In this document: positions 1-7,943 of the stretch, piece by piece | How the letters are laid out: the number at the start of each line of letters is the position of its first letter | Position numbering within the stretch: position 1 is the first letter of the stretch | Assembly: GCA_003222375.1 (NCBI GenBank) | Contig: QHVX01000312.1 | Coordinates: forward strand, 8,157 to 16,099 | Source: Acidobacteriota bacterium | GTDB taxonomy: Bacteria > Acidobacteriota > Thermoanaerobaculia > Gp7-AA8 | Reading direction: 5' to 3' | Length of the DNA: 7,943 bases | Translations under genes and position numbers: made by a program | Notes under the pieces: model-generated | Told to the model about the DNA's origin: nothing | The model's database searches: none | The model's input: only the letters and a program-made list of their open reading frames with translations

Positions 1-530
1 CGCAGATTCTCCGGAATCTGAGGATGCCGCTTCGTGAATCCCTTGACGTGCACTTCGTAGATCACGGTCTCGTGCCACGGCGTCCGCGGATTACGATCGT
101 TTCCCCAGTCGAAGTACGGATTGATGACCACCGACTTCGGCATGAAGCCAGCGCTGTCGATCTCGTTCTTAGAGTCCTCTCCCTGGTTGAAGTGATACGG
201 AAAGACCGCTTCGTTCCACTTCACTTCTCCTTCCATCGCTTTTCCATACGGATCGAGAAGAAGCTTGGACGGATTGCAACGGTGTCCCCGCGCTGGTTCC
301 CACGGACCGTGGACTCGGAAACCGTAGCGTTGTCCCGGGCTGATGTTCGGCAGGTACCCATGCCAGATGAATCCAGTCATCTCCGGAAGGTCGACGCAGC
401 TCTGCGTACCTTTTTCATCGAACAGGCACAGCTCCACCCGCGTCGCCACCTCGGAGAACACTGAAAAGTTCGTCCCCGCTCCGTCGTGTGTAGCGCCCAG
501 CGGATAGGGATTCCCGGGCCAGATCTTCAC
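1..530 (-). CDS. glgX: Glycogen debranching enzyme GlgX (isoamylase type), N-terminal part, cut by the left edge
   Basis: This is the first ~176 codons of a GlgX-type debranching enzyme, which hydrolyses alpha-1,6 branches of glycogen or limit dextrins in the cytoplasm. Seen directly: the opening KIWPGNPYPLGATHDGAGTN followed by FSVFSEVATRVELCLFD is the typical N-terminal CBM48 sandwich. It is followed by the conserved stretches GQRYGFRVHGPW, CNPSKLLLDPY, and TVIYEVHVKGFTKRHP at the entry to the GH13 barrel. The catalytic Asp/Glu residues lie beyond the window. No ATG fits. I chose the GTG at 530 because it directly precedes KIWPG. A TTG at 548 is an alternative, and an in-frame TAA further upstream limits the extension. 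No strong Shine-Dalgarno precedes either start. The gene is divergent from the glycosyltransferase at 593. TreX-like isoamylase is the nearest alternative name; family assignment is secure. Confidence 0.93.
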   Translation of the reverse strand, partial: MKIWPGNPYPLGATHDGAGTNFSVFSEVATRVELCLFDEKGTQSCVDLPEMTGFIWHGYLPNISPGQRYGFRVHGPWEPARGHRCNPSKLLLDPYGKAMEGEVKWNEAVFPYHFNQGEDSKNEIDSAGFMPKSVVINPYFDWGNDRNPRTPWHETVIYEVHVKGFTKRHPQIPENL

Positions 531-592
531 CGCTGCCGCACTCGGCAATTCGAATGCCAGCGTGGCACACCACTCGCTTTATCGAGGCAGTC
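531..592. promoter_or_regulatory. Divergent intergenic region between glgX and the glycosyltransferase gene, with a small palindrome
   Basis: These 62 bp must hold the 5' signals of both flanking genes unless promoters lie inside the coding sequences. Seen directly: a perfect inverted repeat TGCCA-GCG-TGGCA at 555-567, and a shorter CTCG...CGAG pair at 573-576 and 583-586. GAGG at 584-587 lies five bases before the ATG at 593 and is a plausible ribosome binding site for the plus-strand gene. I see no convincing -35/-10 pair on either strand. The 5-bp palindrome could be an operator half-site pair, but arms this short also arise by chance. Confidence 0.35.
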
Positions 593-1483
593 ATGAAGCG
601 CCGATGCGCACGCGAACGGCGATGCACGTACCTGGTCTCGCTCGAGAGTCCTGGCGAGGACGTTCACGAACTGGCCGCCTATCTTTCCAAACTTTCCATT
701 GCCGACTTCGAGGTCGTGATCGTCGATACATCGGAGAACGAAGAGCATCGCCGTGTCTTGCGATGGGTCGGAAAGTACATCGTCGCGAAGGCAGGAATTG
801 ATCCGATGCGCACGGCCCTCGGGACGGCGTCGTGCGAGAAAGTGATCCTCGCGGACGCTCAGGTTCGCTATGACGAAAACGCACTCGATCATCTCTGCGT
901 TCTGCTCGATCTTCACGACGTCGTCGAGCCGCAGAGCTATTTCGATCCGCTGCCGTGGTGGGGCGGACTCGAAGCAGGAAGCATTTTGCTGCACCGCGGC
1001 GCGAGCCGGTCGCGTGATCGGTCGGCGACATTCGCCTTTCGCAAAAAAGTTGTCCGACATCGCGGTCTGCAATTTGCGGAAACTTTTTCTGCGACCGATA
1101 TTTTTGTCCGGCGAACTCCGCCGGCGCTCGAAGATTGGCTCCGCGAGCGGCCGCGATCGCTCGAACATGCCGCATTTTTCTTCGGCCTCCCTCTCGCCCT
1201 GATCCTTGCGCTCCTGGGCGGAACACGCTGGTTTGGCGCGTACGCCGGCGCCGTTGTTCTCTGTTCGCTGGCGGTTGCAATTCGCGGCCGAATCGGGGCA
1301 GCGGAGTTTTTTCCGTTGCGCGCCTGTCTCTATGCGCCGCTCTGGCTGCTCGAGCGATCGATCAGCGCTTATTGGGCGCTATTTCTCGAGCTCATGGGTA
1401 CGAGCAGGGCCGACAAGGTTCCCGCGTTGGTTCGCGGAGAGCGCATCACCGGCGCAGCGTCGTCGACAGCGAATACGCGGTGA
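593..1483 (+). CDS. Family 2 glycosyltransferase-like protein with C-terminal membrane segments
   Basis: A 296-residue protein that looks like a compact GT2 enzyme transferring a sugar from a nucleotide donor at the inner membrane; acceptor and product are unknown. Seen directly: an N-terminal nucleotide-binding-like strand (EVVIVDT, Asp45), a second acidic site LADAQV (Asp88) at the usual DXD position, and the block VEPQSYFDPLPWW (about 111-123), characteristic of one GT2 subgroup. ATFAFRK (145-151) and DIFVRRTPP (169-177) follow. Hydrophobic stretches at about 193-209 and 213-230, plus an aromatic tail at 239-267, suggest membrane anchoring. The part between FRKK and DIFVRR is short, and the FENLE-type motif I expect there is not clear, so catalytic competence is uncertain. 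The ATG at 593 was chosen for the GAGG five bases upstream; an in-frame ATG at 554 would add 13 residues. The 3' end overlaps the convergent propeller gene by 38 bp. Confidence 0.78.
   Translation: MKRRCARERRCTYLVSLESPGEDVHELAAYLSKLSIADFEVVIVDTSENEEHRRVLRWVGKYIVAKAGIDPMRTALGTASCEKVILADAQVRYDENALDHLCVLLDLHDVVEPQSYFDPLPWWGGLEAGSILLHRGASRSRDRSATFAFRKKVVRHRGLQFAETFSATDIFVRRTPPALEDWLRERPRSLEHAAFFFGLPLALILALLGGTRWFGAYAGAVVLCSLAVAIRGRIGAAEFFPLRACLYAPLWLLERSISAYWALFLELMGTSRADKVPALVRGERITGAASSTANTR
1039..1094. repeat. Imperfect inverted repeat inside the glycosyltransferase gene
   Basis: The left arm TCGCAAAAAAGTT (1039-1051) and the right arm AACTTTTTCTGCGA (1081-1094) are complementary apart from one extra base, with a loop of about 29 bases. 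A T-tract (TATTTTTG, near 1098-1105) follows. The arms are much more AT-rich than the surrounding gene and encode the stretch where the GT2 domain seems shortened. They could form a weak RNA hairpin or mark an old rearrangement, or be chance. Confidence 0.35.
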
Positions 1484-2906
1484 CGTAGCCGGCATTCTCG
1501 GTGAGATAGACCGTGTCGTTTACGATGATCGGGCTCTGCCAGTGGATGTCGCCGATCGTGTTGTCTTCCCACAAGACCGCGCCGGTCGTCGGCCGCAGCG
1601 CGACAAATCGGTGCGGTGCGGCGAGGTAGAGCACACGGTTGACGATGATCGGAGTCGTGCCGCCGAAGTCGCTCTTCCATCGAAGAACGAGCTGCGGGTC
1701 GCCGTCTTCATTCGCAATGAGCTCGAACGCCGCGACGCCGTGGTTGTTGGCAACGAAAACCCAGGTCTTCCCTGCGTCGAGCCATGCCTGAGGCTGCGTC
1801 ATCACCATATGCCCTTGCGGCAGATCGACGATTTGAAGCTCGCCGCCGAGGTGAGCCGGTCCGCCGTTGCCGCTGAGATTCTCGAGATTCAAAAGGCGGA
1901 GGCGGCCATCCTTGCCGCTCTGAACGCCTAACCGCGGCCAGTTTTTGTTGAATGTCGGAAGTATCTCGATCGTTGTCGACGAAAGATCGAGATCTTCGTC
2001 GGTCAGCTCCTGAAAGTTTTCCGGCGTGTAGCTGTCGAGAGGCGTTCCACGATCGGTCGTTCCGTCTGGACGCAACGCGACAACGCTGCTGCCCCAGTCA
2101 TGGCCGCCATCGAGCGCGGTGTAAGGACCGTTTCCGGTTGTGATGAAGACGCGATCGGTCACCGGATCGTAGACCGCGCCCGCGCGCGCCCAAATGCCAG
2201 CCTGCTGCGCGTAGCAGTCGCCGAGGGCGAAGTGCATATCGGCGTCGGCACAGAGCGCGTTGAAAACATGCTGCTCGCCGCTCTTGATGTCGACCGTCAC
2301 CAGGTGACCCTGGTAGTCGCCGTCGTCGCCTGGATCGGGATACGCGGCGATCGTCATGTACAGAAACGTTCGCTTATCGCGCGCAGTCGCGATGGAAATG
2401 TTCGACGATCCTTTTTCTACATCGCCCTTGAGCGTGATGAGCGCCGGGAACCCGTTACCGATCGCTTCCTTTCCGGTGGCGAGCTCATATCGGTGAACGT
2501 ATCCGTCGAGCGAATAACCGAAAACGTAGCTGTGGGTCGGATCGATAGCGGGCGAGGATGTCGTCCATCGCGGCCCTTCCGGCGGCGTCGTCTGCCACAC
2601 TCGCGCGCCGTTTTCGGCGTTGATCGCGACGAGGCGGCCGGCCATCGTGCTGACGATGAGAAGGTTTAGAGTGCCGCGCCGTGTCTCGATGCCGCTGACG
2701 TAAACCGGAGAACCGTCCGAGGGCTCGGGAAGCGCAACCTGCCAGGCGACTTCCAGCTCGTTGACGTTCTGTTGCGTGATGATGCTTCGAGGTTTGCGAC
2801 CGCCGGCATTGCCGCCGAATTGTGTCCACGAACCCGAGTAATCGCTGAGATCAAACACCGGTGGGTCGGGTCGGGCTCCGATGAGGATGAGCGCAGCGAG
2901 AACCAA
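1446..2906 (-). CDS. Exported PQQ-like beta-propeller repeat protein
   Basis: About 486 residues that look like a secreted or periplasmic quinoprotein-type beta-propeller. Seen directly: a hydrophobic N-terminus (VLAALILIG) consistent with a signal peptide or anchor, then recurring blade motifs of the GxxxAxxxxTGxxxW kind: GRLVAINAENGARVWQ, GYVHRYELATGKE, GHLVTVDIKSGEQ, WVFVANNHGVAAFEL, RFVALRPTTGAVLWE and GYVTAYSL. A segment with two cysteines (CADADMHFALGDCYAQQAG) leads into a VYDPVTDRVFITTGNGPY blade, which resembles insertions in other PQQ-like propellers. I see no cytochrome c CXXCH motif and no dehydrogenase signature, so PQQ binding or an enzymatic role is not shown; a scaffold or binding role is equally possible. 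The start is a TTG at 2906 with no good ribosome binding site. No ATG, GTG or TTG lies between it and the in-frame TAA at 2937-2939. It is the last gene of the STAS / L,D-transpeptidase cluster, 51 bp after its neighbour. Confidence 0.85.
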   Translation of the reverse strand: MVLAALILIGARPDPPVFDLSDYSGSWTQFGGNAGGRKPRSIITQQNVNELEVAWQVALPEPSDGSPVYVSGIETRRGTLNLLIVSTMAGRLVAINAENGARVWQTTPPEGPRWTTSSPAIDPTHSYVFGYSLDGYVHRYELATGKEAIGNGFPALITLKGDVEKGSSNISIATARDKRTFLYMTIAAYPDPGDDGDYQGHLVTVDIKSGEQHVFNALCADADMHFALGDCYAQQAGIWARAGAVYDPVTDRVFITTGNGPYTALDGGHDWGSSVVALRPDGTTDRGTPLDSYTPENFQELTDEDLDLSSTTIEILPTFNKNWPRLGVQSGKDGRLRLLNLENLSGNGGPAHLGGELQIVDLPQGHMVMTQPQAWLDAGKTWVFVANNHGVAAFELIANEDGDPQLVLRWKSDFGGTTPIIVNRVLYLAAPHRFVALRPTTGAVLWEDNTIGDIHWQSPIIVNDTVYLTENAGYVTAYSLSTTLRR

Positions 2907-2957
2907 CGTGAGGCGTCGGGACCTCGCGGAGGGCGTTTACGCTCTGTTACCTATCGT

Positions 2958-3491
2958 TTACCGCCCGATGGCCATCGGAACGCCGAACGGCAAACGCACA
3001 TCGGTCGGTTTTGGATTGCTCTGGACGCTTTCGTACCACGCATCGTCGTGTTGCGCGCCGGCGTGCTCCATGAGGTATTTGGCGAGCTCGACGGCATCGG
3101 CTTCGGCCATCCGGATGCAGCCATGTGACGCCGCGTAGCCGATCGAGTCCTCATCGTTCGTGCCGTGGATGTAGTAGTCGGGCTCCTGAAAAAAGATTTT
3201 CACGGCCCGCATGGGATTCTTCGGATCACCCGGCGCGGCCGGCTTCTTTCCCTTCGCCCAACCCGCATTCGGAGGGACCCAGGCCGGATTCCAGACGATG
3301 TGACGAACCACGAATCGTCCGTTGGGAGTCGGATGACTCTTCATGCCTACGGCTGTGTCGTAGCGTCGAACATCAGTGGCAGCGATGCGAACCACCAGGA
3401 TCTTTTTCTGGGTCGACGCGGCCATCGTCAATGGACCACTGACCACATTTTGATCCGCGAGGAGCACCAGCAGGGCGACGAGAAGGGTCAC
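2958..3491 (-). CDS. Exported L,D-transpeptidase (YkuD catalytic domain)
   Basis: A 177-residue YkuD-family enzyme that, by family knowledge, makes 3-3 peptidoglycan cross-links or attaches proteins to peptidoglycan in the periplasm. Seen directly: a hydrophobic N-terminus (TLLVALLVLLA, residues 2-12) fitting a signal peptide or anchor, then the catalytic domain from about residue 30. HPTPNGRF (53-60) matches the family's TPTG-type strand. HGTN (109-112) and SHGCIR (122-127) give the catalytic His109, His123, Cys125 and Arg127. No LysM or other peptidoglycan-binding domain is present. The insertion WNPAWVPPNAGWAKGKKP (67-84) is typical of a proteobacterial/acidobacterial subgroup. The GTG start at 3491 is supported by AGGAAGG just upstream. 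The gene follows the STAS gene by 20 bp and precedes the propeller by 51 bp on the same strand, so co-transcription is likely. Confidence 0.94.
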   Translation of the reverse strand: MTLLVALLVLLADQNVVSGPLTMAASTQKKILVVRIAATDVRRYDTAVGMKSHPTPNGRFVVRHIVWNPAWVPPNAGWAKGKKPAAPGDPKNPMRAVKIFFQEPDYYIHGTNDEDSIGYAASHGCIRMAEADAVELAKYLMEHAGAQHDDAWYESVQSNPKPTDVRLPFGVPMAIGR

Positions 3492-3492
3492 G

Positions 3493-3499
3493 CCTTCCT
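3493..3499 (-). promoter_or_regulatory. Ribosome binding site of the L,D-transpeptidase gene
   Basis: On the minus strand AGGAAGG lies directly before the GTG at 3491, within the 20-bp gap after the STAS stop codon. It decides for the GTG start. It is the clearest ribosome binding site on the minus strand of this window, and its position between the genes fits translation from a shared transcript. Confidence 0.6.
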
Positions 3500-3511
3500 G
3501 AATTGCAGGAT

Positions 3512-3859
3512 TTACGCCTCGCTCGCGAATCCCTTCAGCGCATCCGCCTCGGTCTCGTAGACGCTGAACATGGGCAGGAGATTTGTGAGCCGCAGCGTTT
3601 TGCGGACGCGGTCCTGCGGTTTGAGCAAGCGGAGTGACGCGCCGAATCGCTTCGATGTCTTCAGGCTCTGAACGAGCTCACCGAGGCCGTTACTGTCGAT
3701 GTAATCCATGTCGGAGAGGTTGAGCAGGATCTTGCGATTTCCCTCGCTCAGAAGCTGTTCGATGAGCGCGGGCAGCACCTCGTCGCCGACTCCGATCGCC
3801 AGCCGGCCCTGGAAGTCGACGATGACGACGTCGCCCTTCTTGCGGGTCTCGATGTTCAC
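3512..3859 (-). CDS. STAS-domain anti-sigma factor antagonist
   Basis: A 115-residue single-domain STAS protein of the SpoIIAA/RsbV type. Such proteins bind an anti-sigma factor or kinase and are switched by serine phosphorylation. Seen directly: GDVVIVDFQGRLAIGVGDEV (residues 9-28), KILLNLSDMDYIDSNGLGEL (43-62), in which Ser56 of the DSNGLG loop is the expected phosphorylation site, and a C-terminal half ending FSVYETEADALKGFASEA. The size matches the family. The GTG at 3859 is the only sensible start; no Shine-Dalgarno is visible. The reading frame continues open upstream, antisense to rsmE, but that extension does not look like protein. No partner kinase, phosphatase or sigma factor is in the window. 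As first gene of the cluster with the L,D-transpeptidase and propeller, it may tie envelope functions to a partner-switching pathway, which is inference. Confidence 0.92.
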   Translation of the reverse strand: MNIETRKKGDVVIVDFQGRLAIGVGDEVLPALIEQLLSEGNRKILLNLSDMDYIDSNGLGELVQSLKTSKRFGASLRLLKPQDRVRKTLRLTNLLPMFSVYETEADALKGFASEA

Positions 3860-3877
3860 GTCAGAATGATATACCGC
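3860..3877. promoter_or_regulatory. Minimal divergent start region between the STAS gene and rsmE
   Basis: Only 18 bp separate the two chosen start codons, or 6 bp if rsmE begins at the ATG at 3866. The gap contains the AT-rich core GATATAC, unlike the GC-rich surroundings. Neither gene has a visible Shine-Dalgarno. On the minus strand TATATC lies about eight bases before the STAS GTG and could be a -10 element giving a leaderless transcript; I found no matching -35. Promoters must otherwise lie within the opposite gene. Confidence 0.3.
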
Positions 3878-4557
3878 ATGAATCTCGTCCTGCTTTTTCC
3901 TGAAGATTTCATCGCGCCGACGCGCGCACGAATCACCGGGCGACGACTCGAAGCAATCGCGCGCATCGGCAGCGACGCGGTGCGCGTCGGCGTCATGAAC
4001 GGCCGCTGCGGGATCGGAAAGGTCGTCGCGCCTGGAGAGCTCGAAGTCCAACTCGACGGCGATCCGCCACCGCCCTTGCCACTGACTCTCGTTCTGGCGC
4101 TGCCGCGTCCCAAGGTCATGAATCGCGTGATCGCGGGCGCAACTTCGATGGGCATCAAGCGGATCTTTCTCATCAACGCCTGGCGCGTCGAGAAGAGTTA
4201 CTGGAAATCGCCGCGGATTTCCGATGACAGCATCCGCACGCAGTGCATCCTGGGTCTCGAGCAGGCGCGCGACACGGTGATGCCGGTGGTCGAGCTTCGA
4301 CGCTTTTTCCGTCCGTTTGTGGAGGACGAGCTCTCTGCGATCGCGGAGGACTCGCTGGCACTCGTCGCGCATCCCGGAGCGTCGAGCGAATGCCCGCGCG
4401 ATGTGAAGCAACTCGTAACGCTCGTCGTCGGACCAGAAGGTGGATTCATCGCGGAGGAAATCGCGTCGTTGGAAAGGATCGGATTTCGCGCGGTCAGTTT
4501 TGGTCCGCGAATTTTGAGAGTCGAGACCGCAGTGGCGGCACTGGTCGGACGTCTCTT

Positions 4558-4561
<4 letters not shown>
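3878..4561 (+). CDS. rsmE: 16S rRNA (uracil-1498-N3)-methyltransferase RsmE
   Basis: A 227-residue SPOUT-class methyltransferase that methylates N3 of U1498 in 16S rRNA using S-adenosylmethionine. Seen directly: an N-terminal PUA-like region from MNLVLLFPEDF to RVGVMNGRCGIGKV, then PLTLVLALPRPKVMNRVI and the subgroup block INAWRVEKSYWKSP. The C-terminal knot carries VVGPEGGF (about 183-190) and GPRILRVETAVAAL (about 209-222), the conserved cofactor-binding trefoil loops. Length is normal. The second ATG at 3878 was chosen because MNLVLL is where this subgroup usually begins; the ATG at 3866 would add four residues. No ribosome binding site is evident for either. It is divergent from the STAS gene and convergent with the GH63 gene, sharing four bases at the stop codons. 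It is a housekeeping gene with no clear functional tie to its neighbours. Confidence 0.96.
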
Positions 4562-7194
<2,633 letters not shown>

Positions 7195-7233
7195 CTGGAC
7201 CGACGCCAAATGTTAAGGTAAAAACGGCACTAT
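7195..7233. promoter_or_regulatory. Short divergent intergenic region between the GH63 gene and the DHH gene
   Basis: These 39 bp separate two divergent start codons and include an AT-rich core (ATGTTAAGGTAAAAA). On the minus strand TAACAT (7210-7215) resembles a -10 element and would leave a very short leader for the GH63 gene, but no -35 is recognisable. On the plus strand AAGG at 7215-7218 is about 15 bases before the ATG at 7234, too far for a normal ribosome binding site. No terminator or clear operator is seen. Confidence 0.3.
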
Positions 7234-7943
7234 ATGCGGCTCGTCACCCGTGGCGACATGGATGGGTTGACCAGCGCGGTCATCATCAGCCTGATGGAAC
7301 CGATCGATGAGATCCTGCTCGTCCATCCGCAGGACATCACCGACAAGAAAGTTCCGATCCGCGGCGACGACATTCTCGCCAACGTTCCGTATGACTCCCG
7401 GACAGGTATGTGGTTCGACCATCATCTGCTCACCGACAGCAACGAGAAGCCGCCGCCGAACTTCAAGGGTCGCTATCGCATCGCTCCATCGGCGGCGCGA
7501 CTCGTCTACGAGTACTACCTCGAAAAGAACCCGAAGGATCCGCGTTTGTTGCGTCTGGAGACGCTCGTCGATGAGACCGATCGTCTCGATGCTGCCCAAC
7601 TGACGCGCGACGACGTCGAGCATCCCCGCGACTACATCCTCCTCGGATACACCATCGATGGGCGCACAGGACTCGGTCCGTTCGAAAGCTATTTCAAACG
7701 GCTGGTCGAATGGCTGAAGACGATGTCGATCGAGGAGGTCTTGCAGCAGCCGGAAGTCAAAGAGCGCGTCGAGCGCATCCGCCATGAGCAGGAGGAGTTC
7801 AAGCGGATCCTGCAGCGCAATAGTTTCCGGTTGAACAACGTGGTGGTCACCGATCTGCGGGAGATCGAGCGTCTTCCGGCCGGCAATCGCTTCCTCATTT
7901 ACACGCTTTTTCCCGACACGAATGTCTCGCTGCGCGTGCATTG
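7234..7943 (+). CDS. DHH-family phosphoesterase-like protein (exopolyphosphatase-related), cut by the right edge
   Basis: The first 236 residues of a DHH-superfamily protein, often annotated as exopolyphosphatase-related; members hydrolyse phosphodiester or phosphoanhydride bonds using divalent metal. Seen directly: LVTRGDMDGLTSAVI (3-17) with the D-x-D-G metal motif at Asp8 and Asp10, PYD at 52-54, WFDHHLL (60-66) containing the DHH triad at 62-64, and DETDRLD (113-119) supplying later acidic ligands. A charged helical region at about 165-195 (VKERVERIRHEQEEFKRIL) probably links to the C-terminal domain, whose beginning NNVVVTDLREIERLPAGNRF is visible. The start MRLVTRGDMDG is the natural beginning of the domain. 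The frame is open to the last base, so the C-terminus lies outside. Whether it acts on polyphosphate, oligonucleotides or a cyclic dinucleotide is not determinable here. Confidence 0.85.
   Translation, partial: MRLVTRGDMDGLTSAVIISLMEPIDEILLVHPQDITDKKVPIRGDDILANVPYDSRTGMWFDHHLLTDSNEKPPPNFKGRYRIAPSAARLVYEYYLEKNPKDPRLLRLETLVDETDRLDAAQLTRDDVEHPRDYILLGYTIDGRTGLGPFESYFKRLVEWLKTMSIEEVLQQPEVKERVERIRHEQEEFKRILQRNSFRLNNVVVTDLREIERLPAGNRFLIYTLFPDTNVSLRVH

Noticed and set aside
24..464. A 146-codon plus-strand open frame at the left edge.
   Set aside because: It is antisense to the clearly recognisable GlgX N-terminus.
527..1280. Two minus-strand open frames of 213 and 229 codons opposite the glycosyltransferase.
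   Set aside because: Their composition is Arg/Ser-rich with no motifs, whereas the plus-strand frame carries GT2 blocks and membrane segments.
1206..2669. Plus-strand open frames of 241 and 189 codons within the propeller gene.
   Set aside because: They are antisense to repeated propeller blade motifs, and one starts inside the glycosyltransferase in another frame.
7213..7941. A 242-codon minus-strand open frame at the right edge.
   Set aside because: The plus strand encodes a DHH-family protein with metal-binding motifs across the same bases; the minus-strand translation has no recognisable features.

Overview
The window is a densely coding, GC-rich bacterial chromosome segment with eight protein genes and almost no non-coding space. 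I see no tRNA, rRNA, insertion sequence, CRISPR array, phage gene or integration scar. The gene mix is a mycobacterial-style GlgX, a long cytoplasmic GH63 glucosidase, an envelope L,D-transpeptidase, a STAS protein and a secreted beta-propeller. This suits a free-living Gram-negative soil-type bacterium, and Acidobacteriota or a related deep phylum is my best guess. That guess rests on gene style only and is low confidence.

Layout, left to right. (1) Positions 1-530, minus strand: the N-terminal part of a glycogen debranching enzyme (glgX) that runs off the left edge. (2) After a 62-bp divergent gap, 593-1483, plus strand: a small membrane-anchored family 2 glycosyltransferase-like protein. 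(3) 1446-3859, minus strand: a likely three-gene operon, transcribed in the order STAS-domain anti-sigma factor antagonist, exported YkuD L,D-transpeptidase, exported PQQ-like beta-propeller. Its last gene overlaps the 3' end of the glycosyltransferase by 38 bp. (4) 3878-4561, plus strand: rsmE, the 16S rRNA m3U1498 methyltransferase, divergent from the STAS gene with only 18 bp between start codons. (5) 4558-7194, minus strand: an 878-residue GH63 glucosidase, convergent with rsmE so that both stop codons fall within one CTAG palindrome. (6) After a 39-bp divergent gap, 7234 to the right edge, plus strand: the first 236 residues of a DHH-family phosphoesterase-like protein.

Two themes can be read. 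GlgX and GH63 point to turnover of alpha-glucan or alpha-glucoside reserves, but unrelated genes lie between them and no joint operon is visible. The STAS / L,D-transpeptidase / beta-propeller cluster may link a regulatory switch to peptidoglycan cross-linking and a periplasmic propeller. It is the least conventional grouping here and the best candidate for an undescribed functional module, although every member belongs to a known family. The main structural interest is compaction: convergent pairs that share or overlap stops, and a divergent pair whose starts are nearly back to back. I do not see evidence of an exotic new system.
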